In this document: positions 12,801-23,065 of the stretch, piece after piece | Numbering within the stretch: position 1 is the first letter of the stretch | How the letters are laid out: each line of letters opens with the position of its first letter | Assembly: GCA_900239685.1 (NCBI GenBank) | Contig: OENT01000659.1 | Coordinates: 1-64,000, forward strand | DNA from: Rotaria macrura | Lineage: Eukaryota > Rotifera > Eurotatoria > Philodinida > Philodinidae | Direction of reading: 5' to 3' | DNA: 64,000 bases | Notes under the pieces: generated by a model | Told to the model about the DNA's origin: nothing | What the model saw: the letters and a program-made list of their open reading frames with translations, nothing else | The model's database searches: none | Translations under genes and position numbers: made by a program

Positions 12801-14551
12801 GTACAGTTAAGAAACGACCGATATGCGTATGTCCTTTCAATAAATTCGGACCAAGATGTCTTGTTACATCGCCGTGTACAAAAGATTCGTGCAAAAACAA
12901 TGGTCAATGCATTCCAACGGATCTTAGTATTTCAAGTGATGATTATTCTTGTATTTGTCCCGATCGATTTTTCGGACCTAAATGTGAATTTATGAAAGGT
13001 AGACTCGATGTATCTTTAGATAAAATTGACATTCCATCGTATCTCACAGCATTTTTCTTTACTGTTTCTCAACAATCCGAACCAATATGCACAATAATGC
13101 TTCAAAAATTAACTCTTTTTCAACGAATTGTAACATTCCGTGTTTCCGTTCCATATCATATAGTAGTGATCAAGTCCAATGAGAAATTATATCTTGGTGT
13201 TGTTCAAAAATTAGCAACACTCGATATTTCTACATCGATTAATCCGATGCGAAAATGTTTTCCTCTTGAAGACATATTCAATGCGAGTCTTATTCAAATG
13301 CCACTATTCCAACGAATCAAATTTTATCATATTCCTTGTCAAACCAATATTGATTTGCATTGTTTTATCGATGAAACTTATCTATGCTTATGTACTAGTG
13401 ATCATCACGCCAATTGCCTTGAATTCGATCGTCATCGAAGTCTTGAATGTTCGTCAACGCACTATTGTGCAAATGGAGCTAAGTGTCTTCAAGATCACCC
13501 CCATTGTCCATCTTCGATAATTTGCGTTTGTAATGAATGTTTCTTTGGTAGCCAATGTCAATTTTATTCAAAGGGTTTCGGCTTGACATTGGACGAAATA
13601 TTAGGCTATGAAATAAAACGCAATGTGTTTCTTTTCGATCAATCGCCATCGGTGAAAATAAGTGCTATTATAACAATGATTATGTTTATCATTGGAATTA
13701 TAAATGGAATTTTTTCTATTTTAACATTCAAAAATAAAACATCACAAGCTGTAGGTTGTGGAATCTATCTTCTTGCTTCATCGATAACGTCGTTGTTAAT
13801 CGTGATTTTATTTGCAATTAAATTTTGGTTCCTTATTCTTTCTTACAGTGACATTTTTGCACAAAGATTGATTCTTTATTCAAATTGCATGTTCATTGAA
13901 CCTTCGTTAAAACTTCTTCTATACATCGACAATTGGCTAAATGGATGTGTGGCAGCCGAACGAGCTTTTGCTGTTTTTAAAGGAATTTATTTTGATAAGA
14001 AAAAAAGTAAACGAATCGCCAAATGGATAATTATGTTCGTTATTGTTACAAATATCATTCTTCTTACTCCACAATTATCAAATCTTCATTTATTTGATGA
14101 TCAAAAAGAAGAACGTACATGGTGTGTCGTTCGCTATTCTTCAATTCTCAATGTTTATAATTCATTTCTATTGTTTTTTCATTTTTTTACACCATTTCTT
14201 ATTAATCTATTCTCAGCTATTTTCATAATAATAGCAACGGGTCGACAACGAAGTGTCTCGAAAAATGAACATCTCTATATGAAACGATTCAAAAATAAAT
14301 TAAAACAACACAAACATCTTCTTATTAGTCCGTTTATTCTTGTCATGTTATCGTTACCTCGTTTGATTATTTCATTTACGTTAGATTGTAAGAAGTCATC
14401 GAAACATTTTTGGTTGTATCTTATTGGTTATTTCGTTTCATTCATGCCATCAATACTCGTTTTTGTTGTATTTGTTTTACCATCAACACTGTTTAAAAAA
14501 GGTTTCAAAGAAGTCATGTTGCATGCTCGAAGACATTCTCCTTTATTTTAA
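9830..14551 (+). CDS. Chimeric LDLa/EGF seven-transmembrane receptor
   Basis: A single 1573-codon exon. The ATG at 9830 is followed by in-frame ATGs at 9836 and 9842; a hydrophobic signal (IEFLLIIWCYTTFIYC) begins near residue 17. LDL-receptor class A modules with C...DG..DC...SDE-type Ca2+ cages lie near residues 196-275, with a degenerate one near 300-325 and more at about 583-700. A Glu/Gln-rich linker lies near 755-770. EGF-like modules (C-x-C.....G..C) lie near 790-822, 941-975, 979-1012, 1014-1050 and 1209-1244. From about residue 1277 there are seven hydrophobic segments of a rhodopsin-like GPCR. TM3 ends in AAERAFAVF, with ERA in place of DRY. TM7 ends in LPSTLF in place of NPxxY. TM6 keeps a Pro (SLP). 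The inferred role is a plasma-membrane receptor with a large adhesive or ligand-binding ectodomain signalling through G proteins. The ligand is unknown. The architecture recalls LGR/relaxin-type LDLa-GPCRs but lacks LRRs. Confidence 0.88.
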   Translation: MYMTMDTISVVTIKMTIEFLLIIWCYTTFIYCQLNLYYTDRTMTDTSLQYDCLYYRVRLEKLAYQELSNVIDSTIVYCFRPSEEPEILLLDSENTHDRCFTFNELRLRNITAAILLAWSASIDLVEQYEFYLNEKNPSLSLLSNELFYNCTKPRFGLRCQYSFEYSDEMSLNHIVEREFSSKVSYSESSEILSKLPCYVHLKCDRGGSLLCLDWREICDGRVDCLDEGLDEAFCFEMEVNECHENEYRCHNGLCIPEEFWNDGIGDADCLDRSDEYPDVPYPRSCFQDPTFRCEEHSCRTNWHQFSCGDGQCVQKFDKCHNGRHALLIQSMTLQGNLSDDCWIAMICLNMLMNEVNGTSCKTWLINDFTIDFLQTCDSIFQFPLIPVHLGHIRFLYEQVHMKFNRTSLLLPDYICYDEKLCDCFRSTYVYGNLTCIDSHQLHIDFSIFGHPWIDLIIEIDSHFSSCLIQQTYLDIEITYRNSSLLYFCQNSSKVISKHRIADENKNCCMGDDEDQQLSCQIKDKYRIKCSNESICLSSLHSIDDCPESHNQYHKFVPFHIFCDGVQEHFFEDFNGQSYTDESECNHWPCNNIYSRCDGFWTCSNGDDENDCHHNMCPRGMHPCISQSNYSLSCLSGERVGDEIHDCLGASDEGYFCRHLYPFKADYERFRCVNSDICLSVSELCNQIQSCPHGDDEKFCKNHLFICQEDSLDNHSSIENVLCQQSEYRKSRIIHFSIGTAQDYPSSKSKNMVSPIPQREEEEEEERQQHDNNQNSKTIESQLNNNSWPWTCNRGLTTRIWLKNDLFKHGCMCPPSYYGDLCQYQNERVSLTLGLIRAEKNNVYAIVLMLIDESNEQRTIDSYDQFDYAPSRSCGIKLNRYLLYSARPKNHSKNYIIRIDAFEKHSMTYRGSWHLSIPFPFLPVHRLSILLSIPYHSIQISYDCSISCSHGQCVKYINNDKSFCRCSSGWSGIQCNIPINCQRCSSNSYCIGTVKKRPICVCPFNKFGPRCLVTSPCTKDSCKNNGQCIPTDLSISSDDYSCICPDRFFGPKCEFMKGRLDVSLDKIDIPSYLTAFFFTVSQQSEPICTIMLQKLTLFQRIVTFRVSVPYHIVVIKSNEKLYLGVVQKLATLDISTSINPMRKCFPLEDIFNASLIQMPLFQRIKFYHIPCQTNIDLHCFIDETYLCLCTSDHHANCLEFDRHRSLECSSTHYCANGAKCLQDHPHCPSSIICVCNECFFGSQCQFYSKGFGLTLDEILGYEIKRNVFLFDQSPSVKISAIITMIMFIIGIINGIFSILTFKNKTSQAVGCGIYLLASSITSLLIVILFAIKFWFLILSYSDIFAQRLILYSNCMFIEPSLKLLLYIDNWLNGCVAAERAFAVFKGIYFDKKKSKRIAKWIIMFVIVTNIILLTPQLSNLHLFDDQKEERTWCVVRYSSILNVYNSFLLFFHFFTPFLINLFSAIFIIIATGRQRSVSKNEHLYMKRFKNKLKQHKHLLISPFILVMLSLPRLIISFTLDCKKSSKHFWLYLIGYFVSFMPSILVFVVFVLPSTLFKKGFKEVMLHARRHSPLF

Positions 14552-15946
14552 AATGGACTTCGTTCTCAAACTATTTTCGACATCGTATTCTAGATCAAAA
14601 TACAGAGAAGAAACAAAAATCCAAACGAAAATACTTATGACTCTTTTTGTGTATCAGCTACGTTTATCTATGTCATTGTAACATATCCACATGAATGTTA
14701 TCTCTATATAATATCTTCAACCATCTATTACGTTGATCACTATATTTGGACATTTTATCAGTCATAAAAATGCTATATCGTTTGTTAACGTAGATGAAGA
14801 TTGCGTTTCCTTCGATACCAAGAATATGTCATCTTGAAAAATCTTGCTTTTCGCTGCCATTTCATCTAGATAATTACCGGTCACGATGGCCAACATACGA
14901 AACCAACTGAAATGTATACAACAAACGATATATTTTACAAAATATAAGCAAATGCAAAATCGATTTTTCGTATTCAACGAATTTTCTGCACGTCAATTCT
15001 TCAATGTGCTCCTTCAATTCGAGTAATTGGTGTTATCAATCTCAAGAATAAGACATTTTTAAGTGTTGGATGACAACATGCAAGAAAATAGGATGAAATA
15101 TGATAATTCAGGAAAAACGAATTCTCGGTTAAAAGATTTTGTTCTCGTTAGATGGAATTAAAATTTGCAGAATCATTTTTGTTTTCTTTGAAATTGACGT
15201 ATTTCTAACATTAGATTAGGATCCTTTACTTAATACTGAATCATCGAATCTATGTGCATAAAAGAAACAATTTTTCGTTCGACTCCAAAAATAATAAAAC
15301 AAATAGCTATACGTATTGGAAATTTCCGGCTGACGGTGTGCATCAATATTTTGCAGTCTTTCTACATCGAAGTAACTGGATATTGCAATTAACGGTTCAA
15401 TCCATCCAGAATTATATGTTTAGATACCGAATAGTTATTCATCATCTGTCAAAATAATTGAAATGTTTTTCTTTCTCATAAATTTCAACACAGTTCGTTT
15501 ATATGAGTCGTTATCTATATCCTGTAGAAAACGGATAATCTATGAAACTTTAAAAAAAAACTTCATTAGATTCAGGGATTTCTCATTTTTTTCGTTTCAA
15601 TTAATCTGGAGTTGAAAAAAATATAAATTCTTTTTTTGGAAATCGTCGATTTTAGAGACCTCGCTTTCGTCTTCGATAACACGCATCTATGATGAATGAT
15701 CAGATTAATTATGTGTAATTCATGATAGGAACAAAAAGAAATTGTGTCTTCACGGCTCAAAACTATTGAAATAATGGAGAAATAGAGGGGGATTCATCGT
15801 ACGGAAATATTTTCTTAAGCCTATAGAAAAAACATATCCTCTTTTCGATGCATTCGTAAAAAAGCCAAAGAAATATCGAATTTGTATAATTATTCATTAT
15901 ATGAAATCTGAAACAATAAAGTATGCAAACTGGTTATGATTGGCAT
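14552..15946. other. Intergenic region between receptor gene and tRNA
   Basis: No gene seen. Short frames at 14762-14977 (-) and 15254-15457 (+) have no motif and are not called. Confidence 0.5.
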
Positions 15947-16018
15947 GGTCCTATGGTCTAGCGGTTAGGACATTGGACTCTGAATCCAGGAGCCCCAGTT
16001 CAAATCTGGGTAGGACCT
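15947..16018 (+). tRNA. tRNA-Gln (anticodon CTG)
   Basis: It folds as a complete cloverleaf. The acceptor arm GGTCCTA/TAGGACC is perfectly paired. The D arm contains GTCTAGCGGTTAGGAC, which carries the A box. The anticodon stem TTGGA/TCCAG encloses loop CTCTGAA with anticodon CTG, reading CAG (Gln). The T arm CCCAG/CTGGG is perfect with loop TTCAAAT, giving the B box GTTCAAAT. The discriminator base is T. No intron. A T run at 16018-16022 is the pol III terminator. CCA is not encoded, as usual in eukaryotes. Confidence 0.96.
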
Positions 16019-16022
16019 TTTT
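16018..16022 (+). terminator. Pol III T-run terminator of tRNA-Gln
   Basis: TTTTT directly after the acceptor stem, followed by CTTTC-rich sequence with further T runs. Confidence 0.85.
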
Positions 16023-18079
16023 CTTTCTTTTTTTCTTTCTTTCTTCCTTCCGTCGACAAACATGCGAGGCGACGAAAGAGAAACAGACTCGTTCTGTTGT
16101 TTCCTTTCTTTTCGAATGTCGACTAAAGATTGTAATTGAAACTGGCGCGATAGACTTCAAAATTGAAATTCAATCCAATATAATACAATTCATTGAATTA
16201 AAATTATTTTTATCAAATGATTAATGAAATTTTTTTTCCATCGTTAAATTTGAATGGATCCAAAAACGTTTTTAAAGAACTAAACGTGAATATGTTTATT
16301 TTGAAACTGTAAATGAGTTTGATGTAATTCCATGACAATTATCAAATCTTTGTTTGCTGATCTTTTTTTTTCAATATTTTATTTATTATATGATGAAAAA
16401 ATCATTGAATAAAGTTTCAAACGAAATGACGACAGTATTGTTCTCTATATCAAATACATGCATCAGATTGAAAACAAAGGATCAATTCGAAATTTAAAAG
16501 ATTCAATTTCGAGAAATTCTGTATTCTTTATTCACTATTGTAGATCTTTTCTTGTAGTCTGTCCTTAAAAAAGCATTTCATTATCTGCTAGAAAAGATCA
16601 ATTTCATGATTTAAATGAAGTTCATTTCATCGATAGTTTCCGTTACCATGGGACGATGATTACTAACATCTGTGCACATCAATCTGTATTACAATTGAAT
16701 TACGTTTTTCTGGAATTTCCTAAATAGTAAATTGTCAAATGACTATGAACTTTAAATGTGCTAACTTAAGGGAATATGAATTCTGACGAAAACCTTTTTA
16801 TCAGTATTAGATTATTCGAAAAGAAGACTAAATCAGCAAATTTACTCTTATTCTTCACTGTTTGCGGCTAAAGGCGTTATTCTTTGAAGGGAAAAAAGCT
16901 GCCTATTTGAATAGAGATGCTAGAATTTCAATGAAAATGATGTGTAAAGTATAAAAAATTGGTTCTCTTCGTGACGAGATGTATAGTATATTCTTTGGTG
17001 CAGACATTATATCGTAAATGGATTAGTTCTCTGCTTTTCTTAGTTTATGCATAGGAATTTCCTGTTAGAAACAGCGTTATTTATCTGTTTTTTATCAGAC
17101 AATGAAACTAAAAGAGCAATATTTAGATGTTTTCTATTTCAAAATAGTGCTTGCACGAAGAACTATCGAAATATAGTTTAGTTGATATTAGCGAAGAGAG
17201 AGCAATGTGCATCTCGTCATTGTATTACCAGTGTATCAAAAGTTTTGCCACAGTTTGTATTTTTACATATATGACCATTCTAGCAAAAGATGAGATTTTT
17301 AATTTAACTTTTGCACCTGCTTAATTCAATTCTTAAGAAACTTGGATCCAAATTAATTTGAAATTATATCACTTATGACGTTTCGCTGGATCGAGTAGAT
17401 TAATCGAATCTATAGCCCAAACGTTGTTTAACTAAATTATTTTAATCTGTGCAAACGAATAATTTGCTTTTAGAGAACGTAGACTGACAGTTCTAGATAT
17501 GAGACAGAATTTTTCAGTGAGCAATATATTGAAAATAGCAGCATTTCTACTTAATTGTATCTTACCTAGGAAAGTAATCCTTACAAACGTACCTGTCGAT
17601 CATAATCCAGTTCATTCTTGCATTGCTTTGCCACAAAAAAATTGCTCTATCTATAGTTGAAGTTCAGAAAAAATTTGATAAGAGAATTCAGTTTGAAGAA
17701 GAATTTGAACTTTGCTAAGAATGCTGTTTTTGTATTAGCATTTCTAAAAGAATGTATTATTAGACCCAAGTATACTTGATCGAACACAGACAAACTATTC
17801 CAAAAGAGCACTGATATGTGATGGTATTGTTGATAATAAGTATTTTAAGAGCCTGTTTATAACACAAGATAGTCAGAAAATGTGTACTCGCGCACCCTGT
17901 TGAGACGAGTTGATTATTTATTGACACATTGCTTTCGACAGAGATCTTAATCATTGTATAAAAATCAGAATTTTTACAATCCGAATAATAGAATGAAATG
18001 TTCGCCTTTTTTTCTTTAATGAGAAGCATAACTTGATACGAAAAAAGTAGATAACCGGCAAATGAGAGCATCCCATGCC
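16023..18079. other. Intergenic, nothing recognised
   Basis: AT-rich with no supported gene. A 103-codon minus-strand frame at 17760-18071 has no motif, no good context and biased Ile/Ser/Cys composition, so it is not called. Confidence 0.5.
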
Positions 18080-18245
18080 GTGCGGACCGGATCCGAACCC
18101 ATCTCTCATTTTCAGTAATTTTTATAACCAGCTGTCTAACCGGAGAGTTACTCGTTAGTTTTTACGCTGGTAAATGCCGGTAACAGAAGAAGTGACTACA
18201 AGTAGCCACTGATCATGAAAATGACCGAGAATGGTCAGTGGCTTT
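18080..18245 (-). repeat. tRNA-like relic (possible SINE fragment) beside a short palindrome
   Basis: On the minus strand a B-box match GGTTCGGATCC (18089-18099) is preceded, with about 28 bases between, by an A-box-like GGTTAGACAGCTGG (18128-18141). That is the order and spacing of an internal pol III promoter. No intact acceptor stem can be drawn, so this is not a functional tRNA. Next to it, 18204-18216 and 18231-18243 form a near-perfect stem (AGCCACTGATCAT with ATGGTCAGTGGCT). The word CAAGTAGCCACTG recurs at about 21767-21779. Confidence 0.3.
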
Positions 18246-18803
18246 ATCGTCGGTTCGAGGGACGTGGAATTATATCAGAATCTGATGTATTCACAAGAAG
18301 ACGAGAGAAGATAAGGATGAGTTAAAACAATAAGTATCAACAATCCAAAATTTACTTTTAAATTCTGAATAAGAGGAAAACCATCAATTTCCTCGAATAT
18401 CATCAAGACCACTGAGCATCGAGTTTGTTATGATCGGATAAGATTGAAAACGAATCTATAGTCATATCGAGTTTAATTTTCCAGTCAAAGTGTACTATGT
18501 ACACTTTGTTTTTATGAACAATATGTAAAAAACAGTGAGATAGTACATCAGAAACAGCAGGGGTCCTGTATAATTTGCTTTTAGAAAAACGGACACAATG
18601 CCCGATTGTTGGCCACTTCAAATTATGTTCTTTTCTGGTTATTATCTAACTGATTACTTTTTTTTAACTTGTAGTGTTTTCTCCTAATGTATTAACTCGT
18701 CCCTTTGTGGCAGCCTATTATATTGATTTCTCTTTGTTCGTTTCGTCGCTAGTTCTAATTTATTTCTTTTCTTTCGTTCTCGTTCGTCAATCGATTCTTC
18801 ATT

Positions 18804-19133
18804 TACCCAAGTCGAACAAGCAAGGTCGTAAACGACCGTATACGGAGCAATACGGCAAAGTACATGGTCCAGTATTACGATCGTATATCTCAGTATCGTA
18901 TACGGGGAAATACGACGATATACAGAGAGAAAAACGATCGTTTATGGTCCTCGTATACACAATCCGTAAACGGTTTCAATTTTCCACCTTATTCCTCCGT
19001 ATACGATCGTATTTGTCCGTATACCACACGGTGATATACAACCGTAATAGTGGACCATGTAAAACGCTATAATATAAGACAGTATACGGTCGTTTACAGC
19101 AGTATACAAAGTCCGTAATCGTCGACTTGGGTA
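18804..19133. mobile_element. TA-flanked palindromic MITE, copy B
   Basis: TA CCCAAGTCGA at the left (18804-18815) and TCGACTTGGG TA at the right (19122-19133) form perfect terminal inverted repeats bounded by TA, suggesting Tc1/mariner- or PIF-type TA duplication. The 326-bp interior is largely inverted on itself and filled with the word CGTATACGG and variants (CGTAAACGG, CGATCGTAT). The open frame at 18674-19072 merely reads through it. No transposase, so non-autonomous. Confidence 0.75.
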
Positions 19134-19409
19134 TCGTTCTGTAGCTCAATGTTAATAAATTTCGTATATTTTCGTTTAATAGTACTATCCCGGTGGTTTG
19201 ATATCAGATTTATCTTGAATCAATACTACATTTACCATGGTTTGAATCTTGATAAATCTCGAAGAATTTCTCATTTATTTTTACTCAATATCTATTATAT
19301 AAAATGACATCCGAATTTTTAAATGAAGTAACAGCGAAGATAAGGTTGATAGAGAGGCTTAGTTGCGTAAAACAAAGAATTCAGTTTTGAATTTAAGGAA
19401 AGTCATTAT

Positions 19410-19850
19410 ATTTTTTAGTATTTGGTTTAATTATTCTCGTCCTATTTTTGATGTTAGTCTTTTCTTAGTCTTTAGTAAGATTTCGGTAACAATGTGGTCT
19501 TCGTCACACTATTTTATTTTCTAATAAACGTGTAAATGTAAACATACACTTACACGTATTTTTCTGTTTCTTTTTAGTTTTCTTTCGAATGAAGATAGTG
19601 GGACGGCAATACGATACTACTGGTAAGATTTGTCGACTATATGTCTTCTTCCTCCGTCCCACTATCACCACTTGATAGAAAACAAAAACTAAAAAGAAAA
19701 ATACGTGTACGTGTACTTGTGAGTTTACATTTAAATGTTTATTAGAAAATAAAATAGTCTGACGAAGACAACATTGTTGCCGAAGCGTTATACTAAAAGA
19801 CTAACATAAAACATAGGGAGAGACTAATTACTTCAAATATTAAAAAATAA
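19410..19850. repeat. Long foldback (inverted-repeat) element, about 440 bp
   Basis: The left arm (about 19410-19612) is the reverse complement, with scattered mismatches, of the right arm (about 19655-19850), around a spacer of about 40 bases. Shared landmarks include ATGTTAGTCTTTT, GGTAACAATGTGGTCTTCGTC against its mirrored GACGAAGACAACATTGTTGCC, ACACTTACACGTATTTTTC, and GATAGTGGGACGG against CCGTCCCACTATC at the centre. No coding capacity. Transcripts would fold into a hairpin. Exact ends and target duplication could not be fixed. Confidence 0.7.
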
Positions 19851-21866
19851 AAACAAAGAGGATGAATATCTTAAAGTAAGCAGTTATCGATTTTTTGTTT
19901 AAATAAAATATTTTTTAAACGTTTTAATATGAATTAACAAAAATCATCGACGAGTTAAGCAGCAATAATCAAAATCTTCAAAGTGAAGAATTAATGGACG
20001 TATTCATCATGGCATGTAATAGAAGAATTAGTGTCAATCATAAAAAAAGAAAAAATACGAAGGGAATAGAATGATGCCTATCCTTGATACTATGGCATCA
20101 GCATTAAATTTATTTGTATGATTTGTTTATTCTTAAGCAATCTTATTCGATATCAATCTTCGGGAAGAATTGGGATACGACATATATATAAGACGATGTT
20201 TTCCTCAAGAAACTGTAAGATAAATATTTTTTCATCATTGTACTCTACTTTAAATTGTCCAGGGAAGCCGATGCTGAACTACTAAAAAATACTATGTTCC
20301 ATGAATTCGGAAAATTCAACCTTCATTTTAAGTATATACATTTGGATGTTTGGACTAATAGAAATGAACTTTTCTTTTCCCATCGTGATCGTGACCATTC
20401 ACAAAAGACAATCGTCAGCCTCTTTTCTACACTCTTACAATATAACGTTGCTTAGTTTTTGTGGTGAATTATGAACATCTATGTACTCAAAAAAAAATTT
20501 CTTCAAACTAAGTTCTGTTCTGAAAATAAGGAAAGAACAGTTCTTATGATTAGTTAATTTTTACTATTGTCGTTCGATCAGCGTTGTTAAGGATAGTAAA
20601 AAATTTTCTTTTTTTGATTTATCGACTTTATTTTATCGAGTCCTAGGTGTTTTCCTTGCCGTTTGAAGATGAAGGTACAAGAATATCTGAAAAGCTTCCT
20701 GCTTAGTTTCTAGTTAAGATTTCACTCAGACGTATCGACTACTATAGGTTTTACTATCGTTTGTCATTCGCAAAATAGGAAGTACGTTGAGAAAATGGAG
20801 AGAATTTAACTTGACAAAAGAGTGATAGAAGCCATTCTCATAAGCCCTATTAATATGTGAAGCTTTTTCTTGACATGTAAAGTTGAACTTTCACATCAGC
20901 CTTCAATACTAATCGGTACGAAAGAGAAATTAAGAAATTTAAATATGTCAATACATTCGATGGATGCAATGTCTCTCTCATACTGATGTCTTCGTCTACC
21001 TTTATGTTTTTCAATGAACCTTGGTTTAATTCACCGCATTGATGTGGAGCTCAAAGCTAATTTTTGCATGTCATTAATGAATAACATGATGCATCGAATT
21101 AAGGTTGAAGTTAGAGTTGAATAACTAATTATATCCATTGTTTGAACTGCGTGTAGTGACGAGATTTTTGCTTTCGGCTTTAGATAAACATATTCAATAT
21201 GTTTCTAGATGTCAAGAGAGAAGGTTGTATGTTACCCTAGGCTAATGATTAATAACAATACAAAAGGAAGATTCATATTCAAACGCATCGTTTGTTTAAA
21301 AATAGTTTTGGTAGTGAATACTTCATCGAATGTATTCGATTTATATGTATTTCAACGATCTTAAGCAAAATCGATCAGTCATTATATCAACAAATTTCTC
21401 AGATCAACTTAGAGTAGTTTGCAAATACATTGAATACAAATCTAGTCGTTTCGGTCACATTAAATCGTATTTCTTCAGCAAGTGGTACGTACCAGTTGCC
21501 TTGCAAGTTCGTTCACTAAAGTATTAAAATCATTATCTGAATCACGCCATGAAGCGGAATAAGCTATATCTTTTAGTTATATATTAGAATCAATAACAGC
21601 TCATATAGCTATAATTCTTTAGACTGGAAGGATAGGGTCTAGAAACCACAATTCACCTGTGTCTGTTTGTCTTACACAAGACGTTTACATAACTAACCAT
21701 TTCTATGGTAAAAATGAACACTTTTATGAAACATATTATGGGCAGATCTAATGAAGGGATATGGCAAGTAGCCACTGCTCATGACGAAGAAAGTGAAGGA
21801 TATAAGCAGAGTTCCTATAAGGAACATTGATTCTTCTATCACTGAATTTCTGAATCGCATGATTCA
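19851..21866. other. Intergenic, nothing recognised
   Basis: AT-rich, with small unsupported frames only. Near 21767 it contains the word CAAGTAGCCACTG shared with the relic at 18.2 kb. Confidence 0.5.
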
Positions 21867-22009
21867 CTAGATAACAGGGGCGGCGCCATAGGGGGGAATG
21901 GGGGAGCACCCCCTCCCTGCTCCGTTGACTCTAACTTACTCCGATTCCGAAAATTTTGATAGATCATTTTTAAGTTGCGTAAATTTATTTTACAAAGAAG
22001 TTTACTCCA

Positions 22010-22090
22010 ATTTTGGAGAAAGATGATGGATAATTTTCTCCGATCTTGGAGAAATCTCATGGATAATTTTCTCCGATTTTGGAGAATTCC
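22010..22090 (+). repeat. hAT 5' subterminal repeats
   Basis: Three tandem-like copies of ATTTTCTCCGATTTTGGAGAA-type sequence (GGATAATTTTCTCCGAT followed by TTGGAGAA). The core TTTCTCCGAT is shared with the 3' subterminal cluster. Subterminal repeats of hAT elements usually bind transposase; that role here is inferred. Confidence 0.6.
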
Positions 22091-22899
22091 AATGGATATT
22101 TTGTTTCACTCTTGGGATTTTCAGAAAAAGAGGGATTAAGAGAAACTTAAGCTCTGAAACGATCAACATAACATCATACCAACGAGGCATACCTGTCGCT
22201 AATATCTAGACCCTGTGCATGGATAGTAACGACAAATGTGTATGAGCGTTTCTTTTCTGCTCTCTCCGTAAACTCGTGATAGTTTGGTGACTGGCACATT
22301 GGAAAAGGGTATATTTCTCAACAACTTTGAATACTTATCATCTGGATCTGGACAGCAAGAATAATATCTATTTGTTCAGTTAATCGGAAGACAAAAAGAT
22401 TTCAATTGGTTATTGTTTTGCTCAATGTATATTCCGCTTTTTATAGTAAAGACTTTACTACTTGTTGTAGTTGTTTATTTGTATGCTGTTCCAGTTTCAA
22501 CAGATGGAGGTCTACATATAAATGTATTGAATGATACACAGAATCTTTGACTGTTTTTCTATAATTCTTACATGTTTTGTTTATTTTGCACAAAGGAGTT
22601 TCGATTTATTTTCCCTATTTAGATCGTTGTTCGTATACTATTGTTTAATTCGCGTGTTTGAATATTTTTGGATTATTTTCGAAAATTATTTCAAATATGT
22701 CTAGTGACTCAACGGGCATATGCCAGTTGTGTTTTCGACGAATTGTGGTGAAGAATTTTAAACGACATTGTGAGCGTCATCATAATATAGTGTTAACACA
22801 GAAGAAAAGTGCCAGAGACAGTTTAGGAAGCTAAAACAAAGTATTATCAGCAAAAAGAATCCTTTGAAATCGAAAATAGTACAAAATCAGCAACAATCA

Positions 22900-23065
22900 G
22901 ATCGACAACAACCACATCAACAACCAGATCAACAACAACCACATCAGGAACAACCAGATCAACAACAACCAGATCAACAACAACCACATCAGGAACAACC
23001 AGATCAACAACAACCAGATCAACAACAACCACATCAGGAACAACCAGATCAAGAACAATCAGATC
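22900..23065 (+). repeat. 45-bp minisatellite inside the transposase, Gln/Pro/His-rich
   Basis: About 2.5 tandem units of 45 bp, each encoding variations of DQQQPDQQQPHQEQP. Built from CAACCAGATCAA and CAACCACATCAGGAA, it keeps the reading frame. The opposite-strand open frame (22847-23089, Val/Asp-rich) is only its shadow. Confidence 0.75.

Noticed and set aside
15940-16224. Open frames on both strands over 15940-16224
   Set aside because: They translate the tRNA gene and its T-rich terminator.
18674-19072. 132-codon + frame
   Set aside because: It reads through the palindromic MITE copy B; its second half is just CGTATACGG words.
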